A stretch of 64,000 bases of DNA from Corynebacterium riegelii. GTDB taxonomy: Bacteria; Actinomycetota; Actinomycetes; Mycobacteriales; Mycobacteriaceae. The notes beneath the pieces are model-generated. The model saw nothing but the letters and a program-made list of their open reading frames with translations. It searched no databases and had not been told where the DNA came from. Position 1 is the first letter of the stretch. Every line of letters starts with the position of its first letter. The stretch spans positions 1-64,000 of the forward strand of contig NZ_CP068159.1 in the NCBI RefSeq assembly GCF_016728505.1, written 5' to 3'. Both the position numbers and the translations under genes were made by a program. Shown one piece after another: positions 35,300 to 43,523 of the stretch.

Positions 35300-36729
35300 T
35301 GCGGGGCGCTCGGATCGCCGGTGCGTTGACTGCGGTTGGGGTGTTGCTTGCTGGATGTGGGGCGTCCACGCAGCCAAGCAACATGCTGACTGTTGCAGCT
35401 TCCGCACCGCCGGCAAGTTTGGATTTCACTACGGTTGGCGGTGCTGCGGCGCCGCAGGCGTTGGTTGGCAATGTGTATGAGACGCTCGTGCGTATCGACG
35501 CAACGGGCACCCCACAGCCCAACCTAGCCACATCCTGGGACGTCAGTGATGACGGCACGGTGTACACGTTCCATCTGAAAGAGGGCGTGACCTTTTCTGA
35601 CGGATCACCGTTTACTGCGCATGATGCGGTGTTTTCCATCAATTATGTGAAAAACGAGTGGACCAACGGGCTGAAGGCCCAGATGGATCCCGTTGCAGAG
35701 GCACTCGCCCTTGATAGCGCTACGCTGCAGGTCACCCTCTCAGCGCCCAGCGAACCCTGGCTTTGGTCCATGGCCACGCTGACGGGAGCGATGATGTGTG
35801 AGGACTCGATTCCTCGCCTTGCAACCGACCCGTTGGGCACCGGCCCGTATACAGTGGCGCGGTTTGATGAGGGAACGGCGATCACGTTTAAGGCGCGCGA
35901 TGAACAACGCAGGGATGCGCAAATCCGCTACTTCGCTGATGCGGCAAGCTCCGTTAACGCGCTGCGCGCCGGTGATGTGGATGTGGTTTGGGCGATGCAG
36001 GCGCCACAACTCTTGGATGCACTGCCGGAAGAAATCGGCGTGCAGGTGGGCACCACCAACGGCGAGGTGCTGCTCAGTATGAACAACAACGCCGCTCCTT
36101 TTGATGATCCGGATGTTCGCCGCGCTGTGGCCTACGCCATAGACCGTGATGCGCTCAACCAGGTGGTGTACAACGGCCTGGCCACTGACACCGGTGGCGC
36201 CCCTGTCCCACCAACAGATCCGTGGTTTAGCAACCGCAACTACTACCCCTTCGACCCGGACAAGGCCCGTGAGCTGCTTGCCGGCCGCACACCCGAGATC
36301 ACGATCACGGTGCCATCGCTGCCCTATGCGCAGACGGCGGCGGAACTGATTTTCTCGCAGCTGCGTGACGTTGGTTTTGTAGTCAACCTCGAAACCGTCG
36401 AGTTCCCGGCGGTGTGGTTGTCCAAGGTGTTGAAGGGGGCGGATTATCAGGCGTCGATTATCGCGCACGTTGAGCCGCGCGACATCCCGAACCTGTTTGG
36501 CAACCCGGACTACTACCTGGGCTACGACAACGAACACGCCCGCGAGCTGATCACCGCGGGTGATGTGGAAAGCATGCGCCTGGCCGTGGACCAGATCATG
36601 GATGACGCCGGGGCCTTGACCTTGGTCAACGCCCCCAACATTGTGCTCACCCGCCCGGGCATTAGCGGGGTAGATCCGAACGTGGTGACAGATTCCCTGC
36701 CCCTGGCAGACATCGAGGTGGAGGAATGA
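35299..36729 (+). CDS. Peptide/nickel-type ABC transporter substrate-binding lipoprotein
   Basis: 476-residue SBP family 5 protein with a lipoprotein signal (VGVLLAGC, Cys at 17). The family signature is visible as LATSWDVSDDGTVYTFHLKEGVTFSDGSPFTAHDAVFS. Binds a peptide-like ligand outside the membrane for the permeases encoded next. Overlaps gntR and the first permease by 1 and 4 nt. It is 40-60 residues shorter than typical DppA; exact ligand unknown. Confidence 0.93.
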   Translation: MRGARIAGALTAVGVLLAGCGASTQPSNMLTVAASAPPASLDFTTVGGAAAPQALVGNVYETLVRIDATGTPQPNLATSWDVSDDGTVYTFHLKEGVTFSDGSPFTAHDAVFSINYVKNEWTNGLKAQMDPVAEALALDSATLQVTLSAPSEPWLWSMATLTGAMMCEDSIPRLATDPLGTGPYTVARFDEGTAITFKARDEQRRDAQIRYFADAASSVNALRAGDVDVVWAMQAPQLLDALPEEIGVQVGTTNGEVLLSMNNNAAPFDDPDVRRAVAYAIDRDALNQVVYNGLATDTGGAPVPPTDPWFSNRNYYPFDPDKARELLAGRTPEITITVPSLPYAQTAAELIFSQLRDVGFVVNLETVEFPAVWLSKVLKGADYQASIIAHVEPRDIPNLFGNPDYYLGYDNEHARELITAGDVESMRLAVDQIMDDAGALTLVNAPNIVLTRPGISGVDPNVVTDSLPLADIEVEE

Positions 36730-37631
36730 GAAACGGCCTTACCCGAGGCGTTGCCCGCTTTCTCGCGCTCATGGTCGCGGCAAGCGTGATTATTTTCGTA
36801 CTTCTGCGCGCAGTGCCGGGCGACCCGGCGCGTATCGCCCTTGGCGTTACTGCCACCGAGGAAGCAGTTGCGGAGCTAGCCACGCGCCTGGGCACGGACC
36901 GCCCCTTGGTTGTCCAGTACTTCGACTGGGTCACAAACATGCTCACGGGCAACTTCGGCATCTCGATGTCCTCGGGGCGCGAGATTACTAGCACCATCTG
37001 GGAGCGCGCCGGGGTATCCCTGACACTGACCATCCTTGCCATGCTGCTGGCGATCATCACCGCAGTTCCCCTGGGTATACACCTGGCGCGTACACCAAAC
37101 GCGGTGCTCTCCGGGCTCACCCAGGTGGGCATTGCGGTGCCCTCGTTCCTCGTCGGCATCCTGGCGGTCAGCGCGTTTTCCGTGCGGCTCGGTTGGCTGC
37201 CCGCCGGCGGCTGGGGCACCCCCGCCCACGCCGTGTTGCCAGTGTTTTCGCTGGCCTTAGTGCAGTCGGCGATTCTGACCCGCTACGTGCGCTCGGCTGT
37301 GGCAGAAGAGATGGGCAAGGATTATGTGCGTACGGGAAGGAGCCAGGGGGCGTCGATAAGCGAAGTGCTCTATCGCTCCGTTTTGCGCAACGCCGCACTA
37401 CCCGTGCTGACCGTGACGGGCTTGCAACTGTCCACCATGATCGTCGGCGCCGTGGTGGTTGAGCGCGTGTTTGCGGTGCCTGGGTTAGGTTCGCTGCTGC
37501 TGGATTCCGTGGGCAACCGCGACCTGACCACCGTGCAAACCGTGATGATGCTGCTGGTGGCGTTCACGCTGGTGGTCAACCTGATCGTTGACTTTCTGTA
37601 CGCCGCCATTGACCCAAGGAGCCGTCGATGA
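36726..37631 (+). CDS. ABC transporter permease, DppB type
   Basis: 301-residue inner-membrane permease with six predicted helices and the binding-protein-dependent loop VRTGRSQGASISEVLYRSVLRNA, the EAA contact to the ATPase. A word copy lies in the EAA loop (read ASISEV). ATG overlaps the SBP stop by 4 nt; stop overlaps the next permease by 4 nt. Confidence 0.94.
   Translation: MRNGLTRGVARFLALMVAASVIIFVLLRAVPGDPARIALGVTATEEAVAELATRLGTDRPLVVQYFDWVTNMLTGNFGISMSSGREITSTIWERAGVSLTLTILAMLLAIITAVPLGIHLARTPNAVLSGLTQVGIAVPSFLVGILAVSAFSVRLGWLPAGGWGTPAHAVLPVFSLALVQSAILTRYVRSAVAEEMGKDYVRTGRSQGASISEVLYRSVLRNAALPVLTVTGLQLSTMIVGAVVVERVFAVPGLGSLLLDSVGNRDLTTVQTVMMLLVAFTLVVNLIVDFLYAAIDPRSRR
37351..37360 (+). 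repeat. Interspersed word CGTCGATAAG, copy 10
   Basis: GGGGGCGTCGATAAGCGAAGTGC in the DppB-like gene, sense, read Ala-Ser-Ile-Ser-Glu within the EAA loop. Confidence 0.7.
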
Positions 37632-38401
37632 AACGCACCGCAGGGTTTGTCATTGTCGGCCTGATGATTCTGCTTGGGCTGTTGTCTTTGGTGTGGACGC
37701 CCTACGACCCGCTGCAAGCCGACCCGTTGGTACGCCTGCAGGGATCCAGCCTGCAGCACCTCATGGGCACCGACGAGCTGGGCCGCGACGTGCTATCCCG
37801 CGTGATGAGCGGGGCGCGCCTGACCATGGCCGTCGTGCTGGGCGCGGTGAGTATCTCCGCGCTCGTGGGCATCCCGCTGGGCATCTGGGCGGGCATACGT
37901 GGGCGCGCCGGGCGCGTGGTCATGGGCGCAAGCGATCTGCTGCTCGCCTTCCCCGCGCTGCTTCTGGCGATTGTGTTTACCGCCGTGTTCGGCGCGTCGA
38001 TCTGGATTGTGGTGCTGGCCATCGGCATCGCGGGGATCCCTGGCTTTGTGCGCGTGGCGCGTGTGGGCACGCTGCAGGTGCTCAGCCAGGACTACATCCT
38101 GGCCGCCCGCATGGCGCGTGTGCCTGGGCCGGTGATTGCGTGGCGGCACGTCTTGCCAAACATCGCCCACCTGGTGATCACCCAGGCGACGGTGGCCGCG
38201 GCGCTTGCCATCCTGGCGGAGGCCGGCTTGTCCTTCCTGGGCCTGGGTGCGCCAGCCCCGTTCGCTTCGTGGGGTCGGATGCTGCAAGCCTCGCAGCCGT
38301 ACCTTGCTACCGCGTGGCATTTGGCACTGTGGCCCGGTTTGGCAATTGTGTTGACGGTATTGGGATTGAATGTGATTGGGGGTTCGCGTGATCGTCGTTA
38401 A
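37628..38401 (+). CDS. ABC transporter permease, DppC type
   Basis: 257-residue second permease, with the DppC-type N-terminal motif HLMGTDELGRDVLSRVMSGAR and EAA loop YILAARMARVPGPVIAWRHVLPN. Six helices predicted. Forms the heterodimeric channel with the preceding product. Somewhat short at the N-terminus for DppC. Overlaps the ATPase gene by 14 nt. Confidence 0.94.
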   Translation: MKRTAGFVIVGLMILLGLLSLVWTPYDPLQADPLVRLQGSSLQHLMGTDELGRDVLSRVMSGARLTMAVVLGAVSISALVGIPLGIWAGIRGRAGRVVMGASDLLLAFPALLLAIVFTAVFGASIWIVVLAIGIAGIPGFVRVARVGTLQVLSQDYILAARMARVPGPVIAWRHVLPNIAHLVITQATVAAALAILAEAGLSFLGLGAPAPFASWGRMLQASQPYLATAWHLALWPGLAIVLTVLGLNVIGGSRDRR

Positions 38402-39725
38402 GGATCTGCGCATTGCAGGCATCCTGCATGGAATTTCGTTTGAGCTGGCGCGTGGCGAGCGCCTCGGCATCATCGGGGAATCCGGCTCCGGTAAGTCACT
38501 GACTGCACTGGCCATCATGGGGCTAGTTGATCTGCCGGTTGAAGGCTCCATCACTATCGACGCCACGCAGATGGTGGGCACCCCCGACCGCGTGCGCCGG
38601 CGCGTTCGCGGTGCGACGGTGGGCATGGTCTTCCAGGAGCCGATGACGGCACTTGACCCGCTGACCAAGGTGGGCAAACTGGTGCCGCGCGAGCTGCTGG
38701 TGGACGTTGGCGTGGATCGCCCGGAGGCCTACCCACACCAGCTGTCCGGCGGGCAACGCCAACGCGTGCTGATTGCGCTGGCGCTCAAACAGAACCCGGA
38801 CTTTCTGATTTGCGACGAACCCACCACCGCCCTCGACGCCACCACCCAAGCCCAAATCCTGGACCTGATCGACCGGCTAGTACGCGAGCGCGACATGGGC
38901 CTGATCTTCATCTCCCACGACTTGGCGGTGGTGCGCCGGATGACCACGCGCCAGCTGGTGTTTCGCGGCGGCGAGATCGTCGCGGGTGACTCTGAGTATG
39001 CGCAGGCGCTGGCGGCTGCGGCGAAACCCGGCGCGCCCGCCTCACCCACTGTGCTGGGTGAGCCGGTGGTTGAGCTGCGTGACGTATCGCTGCGCCGCGG
39101 CAAGACGCAGGCGCTCGACGGTGTGACGCTGACGGTTCACCACGGCGAACGCCTTGGCATCGTCGGCGGCTCCGGCTCCGGCAAAACCACGCTGATCCAC
39201 ACGATTGCGGGGCTGTTGAAGCCCGATTCGGGGACCGTGACCACCAGCGGGCGGATGCAGATGGTGTTCCAGGACCCGTACGCCTCGCTGGATCCGCGCA
39301 TGAAGGTGCGCGATTCCATCCGCGAGGCCGGCGTGGACCACGCGCGCGCCGAGGAGGTACTGGGCGCCGTTGACCTGGCCGGCACCGGCGATCGCCTGCC
39401 GCGCGAGTTCTCCGGCGGTCAGCGCCAGCGCATCTCCATTGCGCGAGCCGCCGCCCCGCACCCCGACGTGTTGCTTGCCGATGAGCCGGTTTCCGCGCTG
39501 GATGTGTCGCTGCGTGCGCAGGTGCTTTCGCTCATTAGCGACACCGTGAACACCAACACCCTCATTTTCATCACCCACGACCTTGCCGTGGTGCGTGAAA
39601 TCTGCCCACGGCTTGCTGTGATGCAGGCGGGCAGGATTGTGGAGCACGGTAATACCGAGGAGATCTGGGCGAACCCGCAACATGAATACACGCGTGAGCT
39701 GATCCGTTCCGTTATCTCCGGGTAA
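38388..39725 (+). CDS. ABC transporter ATPase, two fused nucleotide-binding domains
   Basis: 445-residue protein joining two ATPase domains, equivalent to DppD and DppF in one chain. First half: Walker A GESGSGKS, LSGGQRQR, Walker B LICDEPTTALD. Second half (after about 225): GGSGSGKTT, FSGGQRQR, LLADEPVSALD. Each domain is compact and lacks most of the C-terminal oligopeptide-transporter extension. Start GTG 38388 gives the family-like VIVVKDLRI. Last gene of the importer operon; energises transport at the membrane. Confidence 0.92.
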   Translation: MIVVKDLRIAGILHGISFELARGERLGIIGESGSGKSLTALAIMGLVDLPVEGSITIDATQMVGTPDRVRRRVRGATVGMVFQEPMTALDPLTKVGKLVPRELLVDVGVDRPEAYPHQLSGGQRQRVLIALALKQNPDFLICDEPTTALDATTQAQILDLIDRLVRERDMGLIFISHDLAVVRRMTTRQLVFRGGEIVAGDSEYAQALAAAAKPGAPASPTVLGEPVVELRDVSLRRGKTQALDGVTLTVHHGERLGIVGGSGSGKTTLIHTIAGLLKPDSGTVTTSGRMQMVFQDPYASLDPRMKVRDSIREAGVDHARAEEVLGAVDLAGTGDRLPREFSGGQRQRISIARAAAPHPDVLLADEPVSALDVSLRAQVLSLISDTVNTNTLIFITHDLAVVREICPRLAVMQAGRIVEHGNTEEIWANPQHEYTRELIRSVISG

Positions 39726-39743
39726 AACGCGGGCAATCACGCG

Positions 39744-39757
39744 TATTCTCGGTGGCT
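39744..39757 (+). promoter_or_regulatory. Leaderless promoter of rbsK
   Basis: TATTCT (39744-39749) followed by 8 nt and ATG 39758. Confidence 0.5.
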
Positions 39758-40666
39758 ATGAACCACCCGCAGATCACCGTTGTTGGCTCTATTAACGCGG
39801 ACTTGACGGTTAACGTCGCGCGTCACCCGAACCCGGGCGAAACCTTGCTCGGCTCAGGCGGTGGTGTGACCGCCGGCGGCAAGGGCGCGAACCAGGCTGT
39901 GGCGGCGGCGCGCCTCGGTGCACGCGTGGCGCTCGTCGGCGCGGTTGGCGCGGACGCGAACGCCCATCCTGCAACCGCGCTGCTTCGCGAGGCCAACGTG
40001 GACCTCACCCACGTCGAAACCATCAGCACCGAGGTCACCGGCCTAGCCGTGATCACGGTGTCGGAAGACGGGGAGAACACGATCATCGTGGTGCCGGGGG
40101 CGAATGTGGGGGTGGATGCGCGGGGCGTCGAGAAGCATAAGGCCCCCGTGGAAGCTGCTGAGCTGGTGCTTCTGCAAGGCGAGATCCCTGCGGACGGGTT
40201 TGCGCGTGCCGTGGAGCTGGCGCGCGGGCGTGTGGCGGTGAACCTGGCGCCGGTGGTGGACGTGCCGCGCGAGGCCCTGCTGAAGGCAGACCCGCTGATG
40301 GCCAACGAACACGAAGCCGGTCTGATCCTGGAGCAACTGGGCTTGCGTGGTGAGGGCGAGCCTAAGGAGCTTGCGAAACGCCTGGTGGAGGCCGGTTTCG
40401 CCTCCGTGGTACTGACGTTGGGTGCGCAAGGCGCGCTGGTTGCCGACGCCCAGGGCGTGCGCCCCGTACCCACCCCAATCGTCACAGCGGTAGACACCGT
40501 CGGCGCAGGCGACGCCTTCGCAGGCGCGCTGTGCTACCGGCTTGTCCAGGGCGACACGTTGGACGAGGCTGCCGCATTCGCCGCACGCGTCGGCGCATTC
40601 GCCGTGACCAAACCCGGCGCGCAACCGTCCTACCCCACGCAGGCGGACGAGCTGCCTACCTGTTGA
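39758..40666 (+). CDS. rbsK: Ribokinase
   Basis: 302-residue PfkB-family sugar kinase, phosphorylating ribose. N-terminal VVGSINADL and GGKGANQAVAAARLG, and C-terminal DTVGAGDAFAGAL with the catalytic Asp. No ribose transporter is adjacent. A diverged word copy GGGGCGTCGAGAAGCATAAGG (40122-40142) encodes ARGVEKHKA. Its end overlaps a small leftward gene by 11 bp. Confidence 0.95.
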   Translation: MNHPQITVVGSINADLTVNVARHPNPGETLLGSGGGVTAGGKGANQAVAAARLGARVALVGAVGADANAHPATALLREANVDLTHVETISTEVTGLAVITVSEDGENTIIVVPGANVGVDARGVEKHKAPVEAAELVLLQGEIPADGFARAVELARGRVAVNLAPVVDVPREALLKADPLMANEHEAGLILEQLGLRGEGEPKELAKRLVEAGFASVVLTLGAQGALVADAQGVRPVPTPIVTAVDTVGAGDAFAGALCYRLVQGDTLDEAAAFAARVGAFAVTKPGAQPSYPTQADELPTC

Positions 40667-40793
40667 CGTAGAGCATCAGCGACGCATCCAGCACGTGCTC
40701 TTCCACCCGCTCAAACTGGGCAGCAAGGGCGTCGAATTCCTGGCGCTCAATGGCGCTTAACCGCACTTGCTCGCGGGGAACCGGTGTCTGCAT
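40656..40793 (-). CDS. Small hypothetical protein (45 residues)
   Basis: Short reading frame from ATG 40793 to TAG 40656: begins MQTPVPREQVRLSAIERQEF and continues as an amphipathic, acidic helix (FERVEEHVLDASLMLYVNR). Support comes from a TACAAT -10 box 6 nt before the ATG, divergent to the mutarotase promoter, codon-like composition and lack of any competing gene. It overlaps the convergent rbsK end by 11 bp. Function unknown; small actinobacterial proteins of this size are often missed. Confidence 0.55.
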   Translation of the reverse strand: MQTPVPREQVRLSAIERQEFDALAAQFERVEEHVLDASLMLYVNR

Positions 40794-40823
40794 GCGCTCA
40801 TTGTATCGCGATACCATTGCCGC
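40794..40823. promoter_or_regulatory. Divergent leaderless promoters sharing a 12-bp palindrome
   Basis: GTATCGCGATAC (40803-40814) is a perfect palindrome. It joins a minus-strand -10 TACAAT (40805-40800, ATG 40793) and a plus-strand -10 TACCAT (40812-40817, ATG 40824). Both starts lie 6 nt from their -10 boxes. Confidence 0.6.
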
Positions 40824-41474
40824 ATGGTTTTAGTGCGACACCTCCCCCACCCGACCGGTGACCTGCTGTTTTCCTCCCGCGTTGGTGCGGAGCACGGCGG
40901 GATGCCTGTGGTTGCGCCGTGGTTTGCCACCACGTTGGGTACGCAGATGCATGGTTGGGCGGAATCTCTGCCGTGGCATGACGGGGTGCTTTCGCACGAG
41001 GGCTTGCGCCTCACATTTACCGCCGAGGACCTCACGTTTAGATTGTCGTGCCGCAACGAGTCTGACACTGTGCGACGCGTGCAGCTTGCCTTGCACCCGT
41101 ACTGGGCGGTGGACACGACAAGTGCCGCCGTGCGCGGGGTGGACGGCGCGCAGTATTTCGACAAAACCGACGGCCAGCTGAAGCGTTTCTGCGGCGAGGT
41201 GCGTTTTGGCCAGGAAGTCGACTACGTTTTTGCCACCACCTCGGAGCTTTTGCTTGCCGACGCTTACCGCACCCTCACCCTCACCCCCACCGGCACCGAT
41301 CACGCCGTGGTGTGGAACCCCGGCCCGGTGGAATGCGCGAACGCCCCAGGGCTTGGTGATGAAGAGTGGCGGCAGTTCGTCTGCGTCGAACCCGCGCTGC
41401 TGGGCCCCGAGCGCGACGGCGTTGACCTACGTCCTGGCCAGGACGTAGAAATCGGCCTTAGGGTGCAGGTATGA
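40824..41474 (+). CDS. Aldose 1-epimerase/mutarotase-like protein
   Basis: 216-residue protein resembling D-hexose-6-phosphate mutarotases (YeaD-like) with a short beta-sandwich: HPTGDLLFSSRVG, GVLSHEGLRLTFTAEDLTFRL, VQLALHPYWAV, and a C-terminal VVWNPGP...EEWRQFVCVEPALLGP block, where WNP and VEP are family features. It is about 80 residues shorter than E. coli YeaD at the N-terminus. It overlaps the next gene by 4 nt. Confidence 0.75.
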   Translation: MVLVRHLPHPTGDLLFSSRVGAEHGGMPVVAPWFATTLGTQMHGWAESLPWHDGVLSHEGLRLTFTAEDLTFRLSCRNESDTVRRVQLALHPYWAVDTTSAAVRGVDGAQYFDKTDGQLKRFCGEVRFGQEVDYVFATTSELLLADAYRTLTLTPTGTDHAVVWNPGPVECANAPGLGDEEWRQFVCVEPALLGPERDGVDLRPGQDVEIGLRVQV

Positions 41475-42310
41475 GTTTTCACCTAATCGCCCGGCCGCGA
41501 AACGGTTGGCTGGCGCTGGCGGAGCTGGCGCTTTTAATCGCGTTGTTTGTGGGCGTGCAGTTTCTCATCGTGATCGCTGCGGGGCTGATCAACCCCGAGC
41601 TGTTTATCGAGTTTGCTGATGCGGACGCCGCCGGGCCGAACGACGTATTTATCATCGCGCTTTCCATCATCGCGCCGTTTGTGGCGTCCTGGATTGCGCA
41701 AAGGAACCCGGCCGGGCTGGTGTCGGTGGCCAACCGGGTGCGCTGGCGCTACGTGGGCGTTGCCGCGGCAGTAGCAGTGCCGGTATATGGGGTGCTGTTG
41801 GTGGTCGATGGTATAAGCGGCGGGTGGACCGTAACCACCTCCACGCTCGCGCTGGTTGTTGCGATGGTGCTGGTCGTGCCCGTCCAAGCGGCCACTGAGG
41901 AGTTTGTGTTTCGCGCCGCCATCCCCCAGATTGTGGGCAACTGGCTGCGCCCAGCGTGGGTTGCCTACGGCGCGGGCGTGCTGCCCTTTGTGTTTCTGCA
42001 CCTCTACAACGTGATCGGACTTGTAGACATCTTCATTTTCGCGCTTTGCGCGGCGTACCTGACGTGGCGATCGAACGGCATCGAGCAAGCGGTGGTGCTG
42101 CACGCCGCGAGCAACACGTTCGTGTTCATCACCCAGGCGCTTCGCCCCGACCTTGTGGTGACCACCGATATCTCTTGGGGCGAGACCGCACTCAGCGCCG
42201 GGTTGACGGTGGGCGTTACCGCTGGCATCGCGTGGCTCACCCGCGCGAAGCTGCCCGGACCAAGCGAAAGCGCTACCCCGGCACCAGCGCTAGTCCAGCA
42301 TGGTGAATAG
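41471..42310 (+). CDS. CPBP family intramembrane metalloprotease
   Basis: 279-residue polytopic membrane protein of the CPBP (CAAX protease and bacteriocin-processing, 'Abi') family. The three motifs are present: EEFVFRAAIPQ (Glu-Glu-x3-Arg), PFVFLHLYN (His) and HAASNTFVF (His and Asn). Seven to eight hydrophobic segments. Function in corynebacteria is not established. ATG overlaps the mutarotase stop by 4 nt; the end overlaps the convergent hydrolase by 21 bp. Confidence 0.9.
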   Translation: MSFHLIARPRNGWLALAELALLIALFVGVQFLIVIAAGLINPELFIEFADADAAGPNDVFIIALSIIAPFVASWIAQRNPAGLVSVANRVRWRYVGVAAAVAVPVYGVLLVVDGISGGWTVTTSTLALVVAMVLVVPVQAATEEFVFRAAIPQIVGNWLRPAWVAYGAGVLPFVFLHLYNVIGLVDIFIFALCAAYLTWRSNGIEQAVVLHAASNTFVFITQALRPDLVVTTDISWGETALSAGLTVGVTAGIAWLTRAKLPGPSESATPAPALVQHGE

Positions 42311-43507
42311 GCCCTTGGCTACGTCGGCGCCGTGGGCCCAGATGCCGTCGTGAAGCCAGTCGTCATGAATCCACAGCTTCAGGTTGCCCACCTTCTCAGC
42401 TGATTTGATGGACAGCTCAAACGGCAAATACACGTCCTGGGGGTACAAGATCGCAGCCACCGGCACCGTGTTGTTTGCAACGTCCACGGACTGCGCGGCC
42501 AAGTCATCCATGCGGTGTACCTCATCCACTGCTTCATAAAACGGACGGAGCGCCGGGTCCTCCTTGAAGTGCGTGGTGAAGAACTGGTTGCCCAGAAACG
42601 TCAGGTCCGCGAACTCTTCGCGGTAAATACGCTCGCCGGACCAGTTGATCGCATGCCCCGGGCGCGCCATCACGCTTTCATGGATCACAGCCCACAGCGG
42701 CATCGTCTCCAGTGAGATGATGCTGCCAAGCTGCGCCAGGAAATCCCCACGCAGCCGCATCTGCCCCTTATAGCTGGTAAACGGGGACTCAAACAGGTTG
42801 GCAAGGGCGGCGAAATCACCTTCCTCACCAATCAGCACACCCGAGGTGCGCATGCGTATCGACGACAAGCGCTCCCCCGTCGGCATGAACTCCTCATGCG
42901 TGTCCACGTGCTTAGCTACTTCTTCGACGCGTTGCTGCATCCACGGCACAGCGTCGAAAAGCTTGAGCTGGCGCTCCCGCAACAACCGGAACTCCGCGCG
43001 GTGGAACGCGTCCACGTCCATCTCCGGCTCCGGCACACAGCCTGCCAAATGGGCGCGACGCACCCCGTGCGGGTAGTACGCCAAATAGGCGCCCGCGCAC
43101 GCCGCGCCGAAGGAATTGCCCAGCACATCCCACTGCTCAATACCAAGGTGGATGCGAAGCGCCTCCGCATCCGCCGCGACATCCGGCGGGCGAAGATGCG
43201 ACAAGAAGTGCGCGTTGATGCGCTCTGGCGTGGTTTTGTCGACTTTGGTGGATAGGCCGGTGCCGCGTTCGTCGATAAGCAAAATGCGATACCGCTTCAA
43301 CGCCTCCGGGATCCAGCCCATCACCGTGCGCGGGCCGGGCTTGCCGGGGCCGCCTTGGAAGTAGATCAAGTACGGCAGCGACGCGTCCGTGAACAACTCA
43401 CGCGCAAACACCGTGATCACGCCTGCGGCAGGGTTCGCACGGTCAATGGGGACGGTGATGGTGTGCTCACGCTGCTGTACGCCAGGAAAATAAACAGTTG
43501 AGCTCAA
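42290..43507 (-). CDS. Proline iminopeptidase-like alpha/beta hydrolase
   Basis: 405-residue S33-type hydrolase. Features are the oxyanion region YFQGGPGKPGPRT, ILLIDERGTGLS, nucleophile elbow VLGNSFGAA (Ser about 140) and a late His in WIHDDWLHDG. Predicted to remove N-terminal proline from peptides. Start is TTG 43507, chosen because GGGAGG lies 6 nt upstream and the product starts LSSTVYFPGVQQREH; an upstream frame crosses the divergent gene. Confidence 0.88.
   Translation of the reverse strand: MSSTVYFPGVQQREHTITVPIDRANPAAGVITVFARELFTDASLPYLIYFQGGPGKPGPRTVMGWIPEALKRYRILLIDERGTGLSTKVDKTTPERINAHFLSHLRPPDVAADAEALRIHLGIEQWDVLGNSFGAACAGAYLAYYPHGVRRAHLAGCVPEPEMDVDAFHRAEFRLLRERQLKLFDAVPWMQQRVEEVAKHVDTHEEFMPTGERLSSIRMRTSGVLIGEEGDFAALANLFESPFTSYKGQMRLRGDFLAQLGSIISLETMPLWAVIHESVMARPGHAINWSGERIYREEFADLTFLGNQFFTTHFKEDPALRPFYEAVDEVHRMDDLAAQSVDVANNTVPVAAILYPQDVYLPFELSIKSAEKVGNLKLWIHDDWLHDGIWAHGADVAKGLFTMLD
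43270..43279 (+). repeat. Interspersed word CGTCGATAAG, copy 11 (near full-length)
   Basis: TTCGTCGATAAGCAAAATGCG in the iminopeptidase gene, antisense, read Leu-Leu-Ile-Asp-Glu in the conserved DERGTG segment. Confidence 0.75.
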
Positions 43508-43510
43508 AGG

Positions 43511-43523
43511 TATCCTCCCAGGT
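43511..43523 (+). promoter_or_regulatory. Leaderless promoter of the 655-residue protein gene
   Basis: TATCCT (43511-43516) followed by 7 nt and ATG 43524. The same stretch on the other strand carries the GGGAGG ribosome site of the hydrolase gene. Confidence 0.45.
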
